DNA of 64,000 bases from Actinoplanes octamycinicus. GTDB taxonomy: Bacteria; Actinomycetota; Actinomycetes; Mycobacteriales; Micromonosporaceae. The translations under genes were made by a program, and so were the position numbers. The notes under the pieces are model-generated. The model had not been told where the DNA came from. It was given only the letters and a program-made list of their open reading frames with translations, and did no database searches. Positions 43,825 through 52,854 of the stretch are shown piece after piece (position 1 is the first letter of the stretch; each line of letters starts with the position of its first letter). Location of the stretch: contig NZ_JACHNB010000001.1 of NCBI RefSeq assembly GCF_014205225.1, positions 434,001-498,000 of the forward strand, in the 5' to 3' direction.

Positions 43825-44145
43825 GTGGATCAAGAGGGTGAGGACCCGACATTCTCGGCGACCGGCGCCGTCGCCGGCGACCGGGTCACCGTCACGGTGA
43901 CCGGCGAGGTCGACATGTCCACCGCCGACGCCCTCTTCGAGGCCGCCACCCCGCCCGGGGTCACCGGCGCCACGCTCGACCTGCGCGCCGTGACGTTCTT
44001 CGACTCGGCCGCGATCCACGCGCTGATCCGGCTGGCCGAGCGGTTCCCGCGGAGCCTCGAGGTGCTGCCGTCCGGGCGGGTCCGCCGGGTGCTGGACATC
44101 TCCGGCCTCGGTGACCAGCCCTGGCTCAGGCCGGATCGGGGCTGA
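43825..44145 (+). CDS. STAS-domain anti-anti-sigma factor
   Basis: A 106-residue SpoIIAA/RsbV-like protein: TGEVDMSTADALFEAATPPG, then LDLRAVTFFDSAAIHALIRL, where the Ser in FFDSAAI is the residue phosphorylated by RsbW-type kinases. The unphosphorylated form would bind the kinase domain and free a sigma factor. It faces the 1171-residue protein, which ends with an RsbW-like ATPase and contains a PP2C phosphatase. The two genes overlap tail to tail by 20 bp (44126-44145), an unusual arrangement that strongly suggests a functional pair. GTG start at 43825, divergent from map. Confidence 0.85.
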   Translation: MDQEGEDPTFSATGAVAGDRVTVTVTGEVDMSTADALFEAATPPGVTGATLDLRAVTFFDSAAIHALIRLAERFPRSLEVLPSGRVRRVLDISGLGDQPWLRPDRG

Positions 44146-47100
44146 GCGGCCGCCGCAGGGTGACCGCGGTGCCCTCCGGGGACCGGTGCACGGACAGCTC
44201 GGTCAGCGCCCCGATCAGGGCCAGCCCACGCCCGCGGAAACCGGCGTCGCCGGCCGGCCGCCACCGCCCGGTGTCCCGCACGATGACCACGATCGCGTCC
44301 GCCCGCACCGACGTCTCCACCGTGATCACCGGCTCGGCCGGGTCGATCGGGTGCTCGATCGCGTTCGCCGCCGCCTCGGAGACCGCCACCGTCAGGTCGA
44401 ACACGTCCGGCTCCGGCACCCCGTGCGCGGCCAGGAAGTCCTCCAGCCGCTGGCGCAGCACACTGAGCCGGGTCGGGTCGGCGGGCAGCCGCATGACGAA
44501 CTCGCGCGGCTCGGTGACCTCCAGCGCGATCAGCGCGATGTCGTCCCGGCGGGCCTGCCGGGTGGCCTTGGCCAGCAACCGGTCCAGCAGGTCCTCGACG
44601 TGCTCGGTGGGCTTGGCCACCTCGGTGGTCAGCTCGGCCAGGCCGGCGTCGATGCCCTGCTTGCGGTCCTCGATCAGCCCGTCGGTGTAGAGCAGCAGCC
44701 GGTCGCCGGGCTCCAGCCGGGCCTCCCGGGTCGGATAGGGCACGTCGCCGAGCGCGCCGATCGGCGGGCCGAGCGCGGCCCGGTAGAGGAACGCGCCGGG
44801 CTCCCCCGGCGTGACCCGGATCGGCGACGGGTGACCGGCCGAGGAGTAGCGCAGCGCCCGGGTGTCCGGGTCGAACCGGGCCACCAGCACGGTGGCGAAC
44901 TGCCGCCGGCCCAGCGTGTCCACCAGGCGGTTGAGGCGGCTCAGGGCCGGCCCGCAATCGAAACCCTCCAGGACGTACGCCCGGAGCGCGTTGCGCAGCT
45001 GCCCCATCGTGGCGGCGGCCTGCACGCCCTTGCCCACCACGTCGCCGATCACCAGGTAGAGCCCGCCGTCCGGGCCGGTGATCACGTCGTACCAGTCGCC
45101 GCCCACCCGGGCCTCGCTGCTGCCGGCCACGTAGCGGCTGGCCACCACCGCGCCGGGGACCCGGGGCAGCGACTGCGGGAGCAGGCTGTGCTGCAGCGTC
45201 CGGGCGATCCGGTGCTCGCTCTCGTAGAGCCGCGCGTTGGCCAGCCGCAACCCGATCAGCCGGGACAGCTGGGTGAGCAGCTCCGGCTCGACCGGCCCGC
45301 CCGGCCCGGCCCAGACGCGCAGCTCGCCGAGCGCGGCGCCGGCCGTGTCCGGCAGCGGCAACACCAGGTCCGGCTCGGCGTCCTCGGCGGCGCCGCCGTC
45401 CCGCTCGGCCCGGGCCTCCGGCGCGGTCACCACCACCCGGCCGGCCGAGGTCATCGCCAGCACGTGCCGGGCCGCCACGTCGAGCACCTCGGCGGTGCCG
45501 GCCACGGTGTTCAGCGCGGCCGCGGCGTCGACCAGCCCGCCGAGCCGGCTGACCGTCTCCCGGCGCAGCTGGCCGAGCTCCACGTTGGCCCGGACCCGGG
45601 CGGTCAGCTCCCGGGTGGAGAACGGCTTGACCAGATAGTCGTCGGCGCCGGCGGCCAGGCCCTCGACCGCCGACTCCTCGCCGGCCCGGGCGGAGAGCAC
45701 CACGATCGGCACGTCCCGGGTCCGCGGGTCGGCGCGCAGCGCGGCGATCAGCCCGAAGCCGTCCAGCCCGGGCATCATGATGTCGGTCAGCACCAGGTCG
45801 AACGGGCGCTCCCGGGCCAGCGCCAGGGCGGACGCGCCGTCCACCGCGCCGACCACCTCCCAGTACGGACTGAGCAGCCGGCTCACGTGCTCGCGCAGGT
45901 CGGCGTTGTCGTCGGCGAGCAGGATCCGGCCACCGCCGGCGTCCGGCGGGACCGGCCCGGCGACGGCGCCGCTGCCGTCCCCGGTCCACCAGACCGCCTC
46001 GTCCACCCAGAGCCGCGGGTCGGCGGCGCCGGCCGGGGCCGGGTCGTCACTGAGCCGGTCGGCCGGCAGGTGCCCGGCGCCGAACGGGATCCGGACCAGG
46101 AACTCGCTGCCCGCCCCCGGCTCGCTGCGCACCGAGACCGAGCCGCCGTGCAGCTCGGCCAGCTCGCGGACCAGAGCCAGCCCGATCCCGGTGCCCTCGT
46201 GGCTGCGCGACCAGACGCCGGTGACCCGGTGGAAGCGGTCGAACAGCAGCGGCTGCTCGTCGGCCGGGATGCCCACCCCGGTGTCCCGCACGGCCAGCTC
46301 GGCGTGCCCGTCGGTCACCCGGACGTGCACCTCGACCCGCCCCTCGCGGGTGAACTTCACCGCGTTCGACAGCAGGTTGAAGACGATCTTCTCCCACAGC
46401 TCGTGGTCCACGTACACCCGGACCGGCGACGGCGGCGTGACGATCACCAGGTCCAGCCCGGCCCGCTCGGTGGCCGGGCGGAACGAGGTGGCCAGCCGCG
46501 CGGTGTGCGCGGCCAGGTCGGTCGGGCGGTAGACGGCGCGCATCCGGCCGGACTCCAGCCGGGAGAAGTCCAGCACCGTGTTGACCAGCTTGAGCAGGCG
46601 CAGGCCGTTGCGGTGCAGCGGGAGCAGCCGGTCCCGCAGGCCGGGGCCGGTCGCCGGGTCCTCGAGCAGGTCCTCCAGCGGGCCCAGGATCAGGGTCAGC
46701 GGGGTGCGGAACTCGTGGCTGACGTTGGAGAAGAACGCGGTCTTGGCCCGGTCCAGCTCGGCCAGCTCGGCGGCCCGGCGGCGCTGCTGCTCGTAGGCCC
46801 GGGCGTTGGCCACGGCCCGGGAGATCTGCGCCGCGGCCAGCTCCAGGAAGTCCCGGTAGTCGCCCTCCAGGCGGAGGAACCGGCTCACCCCGAGGACCAG
46901 CGCGCCGACCGTGTCGGCGCCCACCCCGATCGGCAGCACCAGCGCCTCCGCGGCGGCCGCCGACGGCGGATCGGTCAGCTCCCGCAGCGGGACCCGGCTC
47001 CGCGCCGGCGGGCCGTCCAGGGTCAGCCGGGCGAACGGGACGTCCCCCGGGTTCTCGCCGAGCACGGCCACCGCCTCGGCGGCCAGCGCGGCCGGGTCGG

Positions 47101-47641
47101 CCAGGTCGGCCAGCCGGCGGCCGAGCGCGGAGAGGGTCCGCACCCGGCGCTCGCCGAGCACCCGCCCGGTGGTCTCGGTGACGATGCACATCACCCCGCT
47201 CACCGAGCCGTCCGCCGACCGGATCGGGTCGTACGAGATGTCGAAGTACGTCTCCTCCAGGAAGCCGTACCGGTCGAGGACGAACAGCAGGTCGTCGGCG
47301 TAGAACGCCTCGTCGGTGTCGGCCACCCGGCGCAGCAGCCCACCGACCAGGTCCCACGCCTCGGCCCACAGCTCCCGGCCGGGCCGGCCGAGGTAGGCCG
47401 GGTGCTTGGCGCCGGGCACCGGGATGTACCCGTCGTTGTAGAGCACCACGTGCTCCGGGCCCCAGAAGATGCAGATCTGGGTCTTCGAGGCGAGTGCCGT
47501 GATCACCGCGTCGACCAGCTCCGGCGGCCACCGCGACGGATCGCCGGCCGGGGAGGTGGACCAGTCCAGCTCGGCCATCCGGCGGCCCATCTCGCCGCCG
47601 CGCTGGAAAGCGGTGCGCAGGCGGGCCGGCACGGCGCCCAT
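44126..47641 (-). CDS. Multidomain sensor: PAS-GAF-histidine kinase-receiver-GAF-PP2C phosphatase-RsbW-like ATPase
   Basis: The 1171-residue soluble protein joins a two-component system to a partner-switching system. A PAS-like region (20-165) and GAF (170-300) are followed by HisKA, with His near 308 (FFSNVSHEFRTPL). HATPase follows with NLLSNAVKFTREG, DTGVGIPADE and EGTGIGLALVREL. The receiver has Asp near 619 (LVLTDIMMPGLDG) and Lys in YLVKPFS. A second GAF comes next, then a SpoIIE-type phosphatase (ARVGGDWYDVI near 845, LLLYTDGLIEDRKQG near 984, RRDDIALIAL). It ends in a second, anti-sigma-kinase ATPase (AVSEAAANAIEHP near 1092, RGRGLALIGALT). ATG at 47641 has GGGAGG seven bases upstream. 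It likely controls the phosphorylation of the adjacent STAS protein. Confidence 0.88.
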   Translation of the reverse strand: MGAVPARLRTAFQRGGEMGRRMAELDWSTSPAGDPSRWPPELVDAVITALASKTQICIFWGPEHVVLYNDGYIPVPGAKHPAYLGRPGRELWAEAWDLVGGLLRRVADTDEAFYADDLLFVLDRYGFLEETYFDISYDPIRSADGSVSGVMCIVTETTGRVLGERRVRTLSALGRRLADLADPAALAAEAVAVLGENPGDVPFARLTLDGPPARSRVPLRELTDPPSAAAAEALVLPIGVGADTVGALVLGVSRFLRLEGDYRDFLELAAAQISRAVANARAYEQQRRRAAELAELDRAKTAFFSNVSHEFRTPLTLILGPLEDLLEDPATGPGLRDRLLPLHRNGLRLLKLVNTVLDFSRLESGRMRAVYRPTDLAAHTARLATSFRPATERAGLDLVIVTPPSPVRVYVDHELWEKIVFNLLSNAVKFTREGRVEVHVRVTDGHAELAVRDTGVGIPADEQPLLFDRFHRVTGVWSRSHEGTGIGLALVRELAELHGGSVSVRSEPGAGSEFLVRIPFGAGHLPADRLSDDPAPAGAADPRLWVDEAVWWTGDGSGAVAGPVPPDAGGGRILLADDNADLREHVSRLLSPYWEVVGAVDGASALALARERPFDLVLTDIMMPGLDGFGLIAALRADPRTRDVPIVVLSARAGEESAVEGLAAGADDYLVKPFSTRELTARVRANVELGQLRRETVSRLGGLVDAAAALNTVAGTAEVLDVAARHVLAMTSAGRVVVTAPEARAERDGGAAEDAEPDLVLPLPDTAGAALGELRVWAGPGGPVEPELLTQLSRLIGLRLANARLYESEHRIARTLQHSLLPQSLPRVPGAVVASRYVAGSSEARVGGDWYDVITGPDGGLYLVIGDVVGKGVQAAATMGQLRNALRAYVLEGFDCGPALSRLNRLVDTLGRRQFATVLVARFDPDTRALRYSSAGHPSPIRVTPGEPGAFLYRAALGPPIGALGDVPYPTREARLEPGDRLLLYTDGLIEDRKQGIDAGLAELTTEVAKPTEHVEDLLDRLLAKATRQARRDDIALIALEVTEPREFVMRLPADPTRLSVLRQRLEDFLAAHGVPEPDVFDLTVAVSEAAANAIEHPIDPAEPVITVETSVRADAIVVIVRDTGRWRPAGDAGFRGRGLALIGALTELSVHRSPEGTAVTLRRPLSPDPA

Positions 47642-47720
47642 CGAAGCCTCCCGTGGGGGTCGGGTGACCGGGTGACCCGGTCCGGACGCACGGTAACACC
47701 GGCGCGGCCGGCCCGCCCGG

Positions 47721-48461
47721 CTACACCGCCGGGGCCATTTCCCGGTTCAGCAGGGCGGCCCGGGTCAGCGCGGCGAACACCCGCAGATCCGAGGTCCGCT
47801 CCGGATGCCACTGCACGCCCAGCGCGAAGCCCCGCCCGGGATGCTCGATGACCTCCACCACGCGGTCGTCCGGGCACCAGCCGGTGGCCACGAACGCGCC
47901 CGGGTCGGCCACCGCCTGATGGTGGAACGAGTTCACCGTGGTGTGCCGGCCGAGCAGGTCGTGCGCCCGGGAGCCCTCGGCGGTCACCACGTCGTGCCGG
48001 CCGTAGTCGCCGGCGCCGGCGGCGAGCGGATCGGTGCCGGTGGCGGCCCGGTGCCGGTCGTGCCCGATCAGGTCGGGCAGGTGCTGGTGCAGCGCGCCGC
48101 CGGTGGCCACCGCCATCACCTGGTGGCCCCGGCAGATCCCGAGCACCGGCAGGTCGGCGTCGAGCGCGGCGCGCATCAGCATCAGCTCGGCGGCGTCCCG
48201 CTCGGTGTCCACCTCGGTCCGCGGGTGCGGCTCCGCGCCGTAGTGCGCCGGGTCGATGTCGGCGCCGCCGGTGAACACGATGCCGTCCAGCGAGTCCAGC
48301 ACGTCGGTCCCCGGGTCGTCGGGAGTGATCAGCACGGCGCGTCCGCCGCTGGCGTGCACCGCTCGGACATACGTCATCGGGAGCATGCCGGCCATCATGT
48401 CGTTGCGGCCGTAGTGCACCTGCTGGGCGTAAGCGGTGAGGCCGATCAGCGGTCTGCGCAT
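47721..48461 (-). CDS. Gamma-glutamyl-amine hydrolase, class I glutamine amidotransferase (C26), copy A
   Basis: A 246-residue PuuD-like hydrolase. The nucleophile is the Cys of VLGICRGHQVMAVATGG, with the His/Glu of LGVQWHPERTSD completing the triad. GIVFTGGADIDPAHYG is the conserved oxyanion region. Such enzymes split gamma-glutamyl-GABA or related gamma-glutamylated products to release glutamate. The Shine-Dalgarno AGGAGG overlaps the stop codon of copy B (TAGGAGG at 48472-48478), so the two copies are translationally coupled. Similar motifs (LHQHLPD, IGHDRHR) in both products point to a duplication followed by divergence. Confidence 0.88.
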   Translation of the reverse strand: MRRPLIGLTAYAQQVHYGRNDMMAGMLPMTYVRAVHASGGRAVLITPDDPGTDVLDSLDGIVFTGGADIDPAHYGAEPHPRTEVDTERDAAELMLMRAALDADLPVLGICRGHQVMAVATGGALHQHLPDLIGHDRHRAATGTDPLAAGAGDYGRHDVVTAEGSRAHDLLGRHTTVNSFHHQAVADPGAFVATGWCPDDRVVEVIEHPGRGFALGVQWHPERTSDLRVFAALTRAALLNREMAPAV

Positions 48462-48476
48462 GGAACTGTGGTCCTC

Positions 48477-49169
48477 CTAGCTCCGTTCGGCTGCGGCCGC
48501 CACCAGAGCGCCGAAGATCCGTTTGTCCCGGCTCACCTCGGGGTGCCACTGCACCCCGAGCACGAAGTGCCGGTCCGGGTCCTCGACCGCCTCGGGCAGC
48601 CCGTCCTCGGCCCGGCCGGTGACGGTCAGGCTCCCGGGGTCGGCGACGCCCTGGTGGTGGAAGCAGTTGATGGTGACGTCCCCGCCCATCAGGCCGGCGA
48701 TCCGGCTGCCGGCGGTGAGGACGACGTCGTGCCGCCCGTACTCCGCCGGCGCGGGGCGATGTCGGTCATGTCCGAGCACGTCCGGCAGGTGCTGGTGGAG
48801 CGTCCCGCCGGCGGCGGCGACCAGGAGCTGCATGCCCCGGCAGACGCCGAGCACAGGCAGGTCTCGGTCGAGTGCCGCGCGCAGCAGCATAAGTTCGGCT
48901 TCGTCCCGGTCCGGGTGGGTGACGGTGTGGATGCCCGGTTCGGCGCCGTACAAAACCGGGGACACGTCCGGACCACCGGTAAACAGCAGACCATTCAGCA
49001 CATGGAGCACATCGGTGTCCAGGTCGTCCGGCGGCAGCAGCACCGCCCGGCCACCGGCCTGGGCGACCGCGGCCGCGTAGTCGGCCGGCACGAAGGTGGT
49101 GGGGAGGTCACGCCACACGCCCCAGGACGCGGGCATCTCGTACGTCGTTATCCCGATGATCGGACGCAT
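48477..49169 (-). CDS. Gamma-glutamyl-amine hydrolase, class I glutamine amidotransferase (C26), copy B
   Basis: The 230-residue paralogue of the downstream gene has the Cys in VLGVCRGMQLLVAAAGG, the His/Glu in LGVQWHPEVSRD and the LLFTGGPDVSPVLYG loop. The two copies share long identical patches around the active site (LPVLG, LHQHLPD, GHDRHR) but differ near the N-terminus. Two hydrolases could serve different gamma-glutamyl products or form a heteromer. It lies upstream of copy A and downstream of the SDR gene, separated from it by a terminator-like structure (49271-49336), so expression relative to the biosynthetic part may be reduced or independent. Confidence 0.88.
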   Translation of the reverse strand: MRPIIGITTYEMPASWGVWRDLPTTFVPADYAAAVAQAGGRAVLLPPDDLDTDVLHVLNGLLFTGGPDVSPVLYGAEPGIHTVTHPDRDEAELMLLRAALDRDLPVLGVCRGMQLLVAAAGGTLHQHLPDVLGHDRHRPAPAEYGRHDVVLTAGSRIAGLMGGDVTINCFHHQGVADPGSLTVTGRAEDGLPEAVEDPDRHFVLGVQWHPEVSRDKRIFGALVAAAAERS

Positions 49170-49270
49170 CGCACCACCGTAGCCACCTACCCGCCGGTCT
49201 TCCCCGGGCAGGCGCGCGGCGCCGGATCACCGGCGCCGCGCGACGGGCCCCTTCCGACCTGCCCCAGACG

Positions 49271-49336
49271 AGGACCAAAACCCGCCTGAACAGGGATTCG
49301 ACCCTGTAGTAAAGATCCCGTTCCCCGGCCGGCGGG
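49271..49336 (-). terminator. Terminator-like structure after the SDR gene
   Basis: On the minus strand, CCCGCC (complement of 49331-49336) can pair with GGCGGG (complement of 49281-49286), enclosing an inner hairpin ACAGGG/CCCTGT (complement of 49290-49307). TTTT follows directly. The inner hairpin has a TCGAAT loop that resembles a tRNA T-arm, but no complete tRNA can be folded. Confidence 0.45.
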
Positions 49337-49348
49337 TGGCTAAACGTT

Positions 49349-50113
49349 TTACAGCGGAGTTACATACGCACCGGTGATGCCGCCGTCGACGACGAACTGC
49401 GACGCGGTCATGAACGAGGCGTCGTCGCTGGCCAGGAACGCCACCGCGGCGGCGATCTCCTCGGGTTCGGCGAACCGGCCCATCGGCACGTGCACCAGGC
49501 GGCGGGCGGCCCGCTCCGGGTCCTTGGCGAACAGCTCCATCAGCAGCGGGGTGGCCACCGGTCCGGGGCAGAGCGCGTTGATCCGGATGCCCTCCCGGGC
49601 GAACTGCACGCCCAGCTCCCGGGTCATCGCCAGCACCCCGCCCTTGCTCGCGGTGTAGGCGATCTGCGAGGTGGCCGCCCCGAGCAGCGCCACGAACGAC
49701 GCGGTGTTGATGATCGACCCCTTGCCCTGCCGCTGCATGTGCGGGATCGCGTACTTGCAGCAGAAGAAGACGCTGGTGGTGTTGACCTTGAGCACCCGCT
49801 CCCACGCGTCCAGCCCGGTGACCAGGATCGAGTCGTCGTCCGGCGGCGAGATGCCGGCGTTGTTGAACGCGATGTCCAGTCTCTGGTGGCGCGCGACCAC
49901 GCCGTCGAAGAGCGCTCTGACCTGCTCCTCGTCGCTCACGTCGCAGGCCACGAACTCGCCGCCGACCTCCTCGGCCACCGACTTGCCGGCTTCGGCGGAG
50001 ATGTCGGCACAGACGACGAAAGCGCCCTCGGCGGCGAACCGCCGGGCGGTGGCCAGCCCGATCCCGCTCCCGGCGCCGGTGATCACGGCCACCCGGTCCT
50101 GCAAGCGCTCCAC
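49349..50113 (-). CDS. Short-chain dehydrogenase/reductase
   Basis: A 254-residue classical SDR: TGAGSGIGLATARRFAAEGA binds NAD(P), NNAG follows strand 4, and the catalytic Ser-Tyr-Lys triad is in INTASFVALL and IAYTASKGG. The C-terminal MGRFAEPEEIAAAVAFLASD and VVDGGITGAYV are typical. In the mycobacterial glnA4 cluster an SDR (Rv2857c) is adjacent to the aldehyde dehydrogenase, as here. It may oxidise or reduce an alcohol or aldehyde intermediate of amine degradation, in place of the flavin oxidase PuuB of enterobacteria, but this is an inference from context. It abuts the ALDH stop without spacing. Confidence 0.85.
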   Translation of the reverse strand: MERLQDRVAVITGAGSGIGLATARRFAAEGAFVVCADISAEAGKSVAEEVGGEFVACDVSDEEQVRALFDGVVARHQRLDIAFNNAGISPPDDDSILVTGLDAWERVLKVNTTSVFFCCKYAIPHMQRQGKGSIINTASFVALLGAATSQIAYTASKGGVLAMTRELGVQFAREGIRINALCPGPVATPLLMELFAKDPERAARRLVHVPMGRFAEPEEIAAAVAFLASDDASFMTASQFVVDGGITGAYVTPL

Positions 50114-51478
50114 TCAAGCCCCCATCGAGATAAAGACGTTCTTCACGTCGGTGAACGACAGCAGCGCGTCCGGACCCAGCTCGCGGCCGAGGCCGGACTG
50201 CTTCATCCCGCCGAACGGGGTCCAGTACCGCACCGACGAGTTGCTGTTGACGCTCAGGGCGCCGGTCTCCACCGCGCGGGAGACCCGCAGGGCACGGCCG
50301 ACGTCCCGGGTCCAGATCGAGCCGGAGAGGCCGTACTCGGTGTCGTTGGCCAGCCGGATCGCCTCGGCCTCGTCGCGGAACGGCAGGACGCTGACCACCG
50401 GGCCGAAGATCTCCGCACGCCAGTGCCGGTCGGCGGCGCCCGACGCGAGCAGGACGGTCGGCGGGAACCACCAGCCGCCGTCGCCTGACGGGGCGGACCC
50501 GCGGAACGCCACGTCGGCGCCGTCCACGTAGGACGCGACGGTGTCCCGTTGACCGGAGGAGATCAGCGGACCCATCTCCGACCTCTCGTCGGAAGGATCC
50601 AGGACCCGGAATGTCGTGACCGCCGGCTCCAGCAGGGCGAGGAATTTGTCGTACACCGAAGCCTCGACCAGCAACCGCGACCTGGCGCAGCAATCCTGAC
50701 CCGCGTTGTCGAAGACCGCGCCCGGTGCCGCCGCCGCGGCGGCTTCCAGATCCGCGTCCGCGAAGATGACGTTGGCGCTCTTGCCGCCCAGCTCCAGCGT
50801 CACCCGTTTGACCTGCTCGGCGCAGCCCGCCATGATCGACTTGCCGACCTCGGTGGAGCCGGTGAAGCACACCTTGCGCACCGCCGGGTGGGTGACGAAC
50901 CGCTGGCCGACCACGCTGCCCTTGCCGGGCAGCACCTGGAAGACGCCCTCCGGCAGGCCGGCCTCCAGCGCCAGCTCGCCGAGCCGGATCGCGGTCAGCG
51001 GGGTGAGCTCGGCCGGCTTGAGCACCACCGTGTTGCCGGCCGCCAGCGCCGGGGCGAACCCCCAGCCGGCGATCGGCATCGGGAAGTTCCACGGCACGAT
51101 GATCCCGACCACGCCGAGCGGCTCGTGGAAGGTCACGTCGAGACCGCCGGCCACCGGGATCTGCCGGCCGGACAGCCGCTCCGGCGCGCCGGCGTAGTAG
51201 TTCAGCACGTCGCGGACGTTGCCGGCCTCCCAGCGCGCGTTGCCGATGGTGTGCCCGGCGTTGCGTACCTCCAGCCGCGCCAGCTCCTCCAGGTGGTCGT
51301 CGACCACCTGGGCGAAGCGGCGCAGCAGCCGCGCCCGGTCGCCGGGCGCGACCGCGCGCCAGCCGTCGAAGGCCGTCCGGGCCCGCTCGATGGCCGCGTC
51401 GGTCTCGGACTGATCCAGCGACGGCACGGTCGTGAAGACCGCGCCCGTCGCCGGGTTGATCACCTCAGTAGTCCCCAC
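50114..51478 (-). CDS. NAD(P)-dependent aldehyde dehydrogenase (PuuC/AldC-like)
   Basis: A 454-residue ALDH. The catalytic Cys is in AGQDCCARSR, the general-base Glu in VTLELGGKSANVIF, and the cofactor loop is FTGSTEVGKSI. IIVPWNFPMPIAGWGFAPAL and the C-terminal PFGGMKQSGLGRELG motif are standard. GTG at 51478 (VGTTEVINPATG) is chosen because GAGG precedes it and because the longer frame to 51514 would overlap the glutamine-synthetase gene. In the gamma-glutamyl pathway it would oxidise a gamma-glutamyl-amino-aldehyde to the acid, which the C26 enzymes then hydrolyse. The gene lies between the ligase and SDR genes in one operon. Confidence 0.9.
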   Translation of the reverse strand: MGTTEVINPATGAVFTTVPSLDQSETDAAIERARTAFDGWRAVAPGDRARLLRRFAQVVDDHLEELARLEVRNAGHTIGNARWEAGNVRDVLNYYAGAPERLSGRQIPVAGGLDVTFHEPLGVVGIIVPWNFPMPIAGWGFAPALAAGNTVVLKPAELTPLTAIRLGELALEAGLPEGVFQVLPGKGSVVGQRFVTHPAVRKVCFTGSTEVGKSIMAGCAEQVKRVTLELGGKSANVIFADADLEAAAAAAPGAVFDNAGQDCCARSRLLVEASVYDKFLALLEPAVTTFRVLDPSDERSEMGPLISSGQRDTVASYVDGADVAFRGSAPSGDGGWWFPPTVLLASGAADRHWRAEIFGPVVSVLPFRDEAEAIRLANDTEYGLSGSIWTRDVGRALRVSRAVETGALSVNSNSSVRYWTPFGGMKQSGLGRELGPDALLSFTDVKNVFISMGA

Positions 51479-51494
51479 GCCAAGATCCTCACAC

Positions 51495-52841
51495 TCAGAG
51501 GCGTTCGAATCCACGACGCAGTTCCCAGTCGGTCACCGCGGCGTCGAAAGCGGCCAGCTCCACCCGGCCCATGTTCGCGTAGTGCGCGACCACCTCGGCC
51601 CCGAACGCGGTTTTCGCGATCTCCGAGGCGGCCCACAGCTCGGTCGCCTCCCGCAGCGTCCCGGGCACGCGAGCCGCGGTCTCGTCGCGGTAGGCGTTAC
51701 CGACGAACTCCTCCTCGAGCGACATCTCCGACTCGATGCCGTGCACCGCGCCGGCCACCAGCGCCGCGATCGCCAGGTACGGGTTCACGTCCCCGCCGGG
51801 CACCCGGTTCTCCACCCGCATGCCCTGCCCGTGCCCGGCGATCCGCAGCGCGCAGGTCCGGTTGTCCACCCCCCAGCGCAGCGCGGTCGGCGCGAACGAG
51901 CCGGGTTGGTACCGCTTGTACGAGTTGATGTTCGGCGCGAAGAGCAGGCTGAACTCGCGCATCGTGGCGAGCAGCCCGGCGATCGCCCGCTGCCCGGTCA
52001 CGCTCAGGTGGGCCGGCCCGTCGCCGAGCATCGCCGACCGGTCGTCCTCTCCGCGCAGCGAGAAGTGGATGTGGCAGGAGTTGCCCTCCCGCTCGTTCGG
52101 CTTGGCCATGAAGGTCAGCGCCATGCCCTCCTGGGCGGCGATCTCCTTGGCGCCGTTCTTGTAGATCACGTGGTGGTCGGCGGCGGTGAGCGCGTCGGCG
52201 TACCGGAACGCGATCTCGTGCTGACCGAAATTGCACTCGCCCTTGGCGCTCTCCGGGAGCAGGCCGGCGCCGTACATGTCGTTCCGGATCCGGCGCAGCA
52301 GCGGCTCGACCCGGGCGGTGCCGAGCAGCGAGTAGTCCACGTTGTACTGGTTGGCCGGGGTCAGGTTCCGATAGCCCTGCGCGTGGGCGTGCTCGTAGCT
52401 GTCCCGGTAGAGGACGAACTCCAGCTCCGTCCCGGCGTACGCGGTCAGCCCGTGCGCCGCCAGCCGGTCCAGCTGGCGGCGCAGGATCTGCCGCGGCGAG
52501 GCCGGCACCGGCTGCCCCGCGGTGTCGAACAGGTCGGCGAGCACCAGCGCGGTGCCCGGCTGCCAGGGCACCGGCCGGAGCGTGCCGAAGTCCGGCCGCA
52601 TCACGAAGTCGCCGTACCCGGTGGACCAGGAGGACATCTCGTACCCGTCCACGGTGTTCATGTCCACGTCCACCGCGAGCAGGTAGTTGCACCCCTCGCT
52701 GCCGCCGCCGGCCACCTCGTCCATGAAGTACCGGCCGTGCAGCCGCTTGCCCTGCAACCGGCCCTGCATGTCGGTCAGCGCCAGCAGGACGGTGTCGATG
52801 CTGCCGTTGCCGACAGCGACATCGAGGTCCTCGAGATCCAT
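51495..52841 (-). CDS. Glutamine-synthetase-like gamma-glutamyl-amine ligase (GlnA3/GlnA4 type)
   Basis: A 448-residue glutamine synthetase fold with TELEFVLYRDSYEHAHAQGY, ESAKGECNFGQHEIAFRYAD, KPNEREGNSCHIHFSLRG and RVENRVPGGDVNPYLAIAAL, which cover the metal-binding glutamates/histidine and the C-terminal arginine. The N-terminus and the substrate-binding loops differ from ammonium-using GlnA. The gene neighbourhood (permease, ALDH, SDR, C26) is that of gamma-glutamylpolyamine or gamma-glutamylethanolamide synthetases and of mycobacterial GlnA4. It is therefore expected to ligate glutamate to an amine. Which amine (putrescine, ethanolamine or other) cannot be decided from sequence. Start ATG 52841, 13 bp after the permease gene. 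Confidence 0.88.
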   Translation of the reverse strand: MDLEDLDVAVGNGSIDTVLLALTDMQGRLQGKRLHGRYFMDEVAGGGSEGCNYLLAVDVDMNTVDGYEMSSWSTGYGDFVMRPDFGTLRPVPWQPGTALVLADLFDTAGQPVPASPRQILRRQLDRLAAHGLTAYAGTELEFVLYRDSYEHAHAQGYRNLTPANQYNVDYSLLGTARVEPLLRRIRNDMYGAGLLPESAKGECNFGQHEIAFRYADALTAADHHVIYKNGAKEIAAQEGMALTFMAKPNEREGNSCHIHFSLRGEDDRSAMLGDGPAHLSVTGQRAIAGLLATMREFSLLFAPNINSYKRYQPGSFAPTALRWGVDNRTCALRIAGHGQGMRVENRVPGGDVNPYLAIAALVAGAVHGIESEMSLEEEFVGNAYRDETAARVPGTLREATELWAASEIAKTAFGAEVVAHYANMGRVELAAFDAAVTDWELRRGFERL

Positions 52842-52854
52842 GGGTCCAGTCCTA

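Noticed and set aside
49281..49336. Possible tRNA gene on the minus strand (T-arm-like GGGTCGAATCCC)
   Set aside because: The loop is six rather than seven bases, no D-arm or anticodon arm can be folded, and the flanks fit a terminator better.
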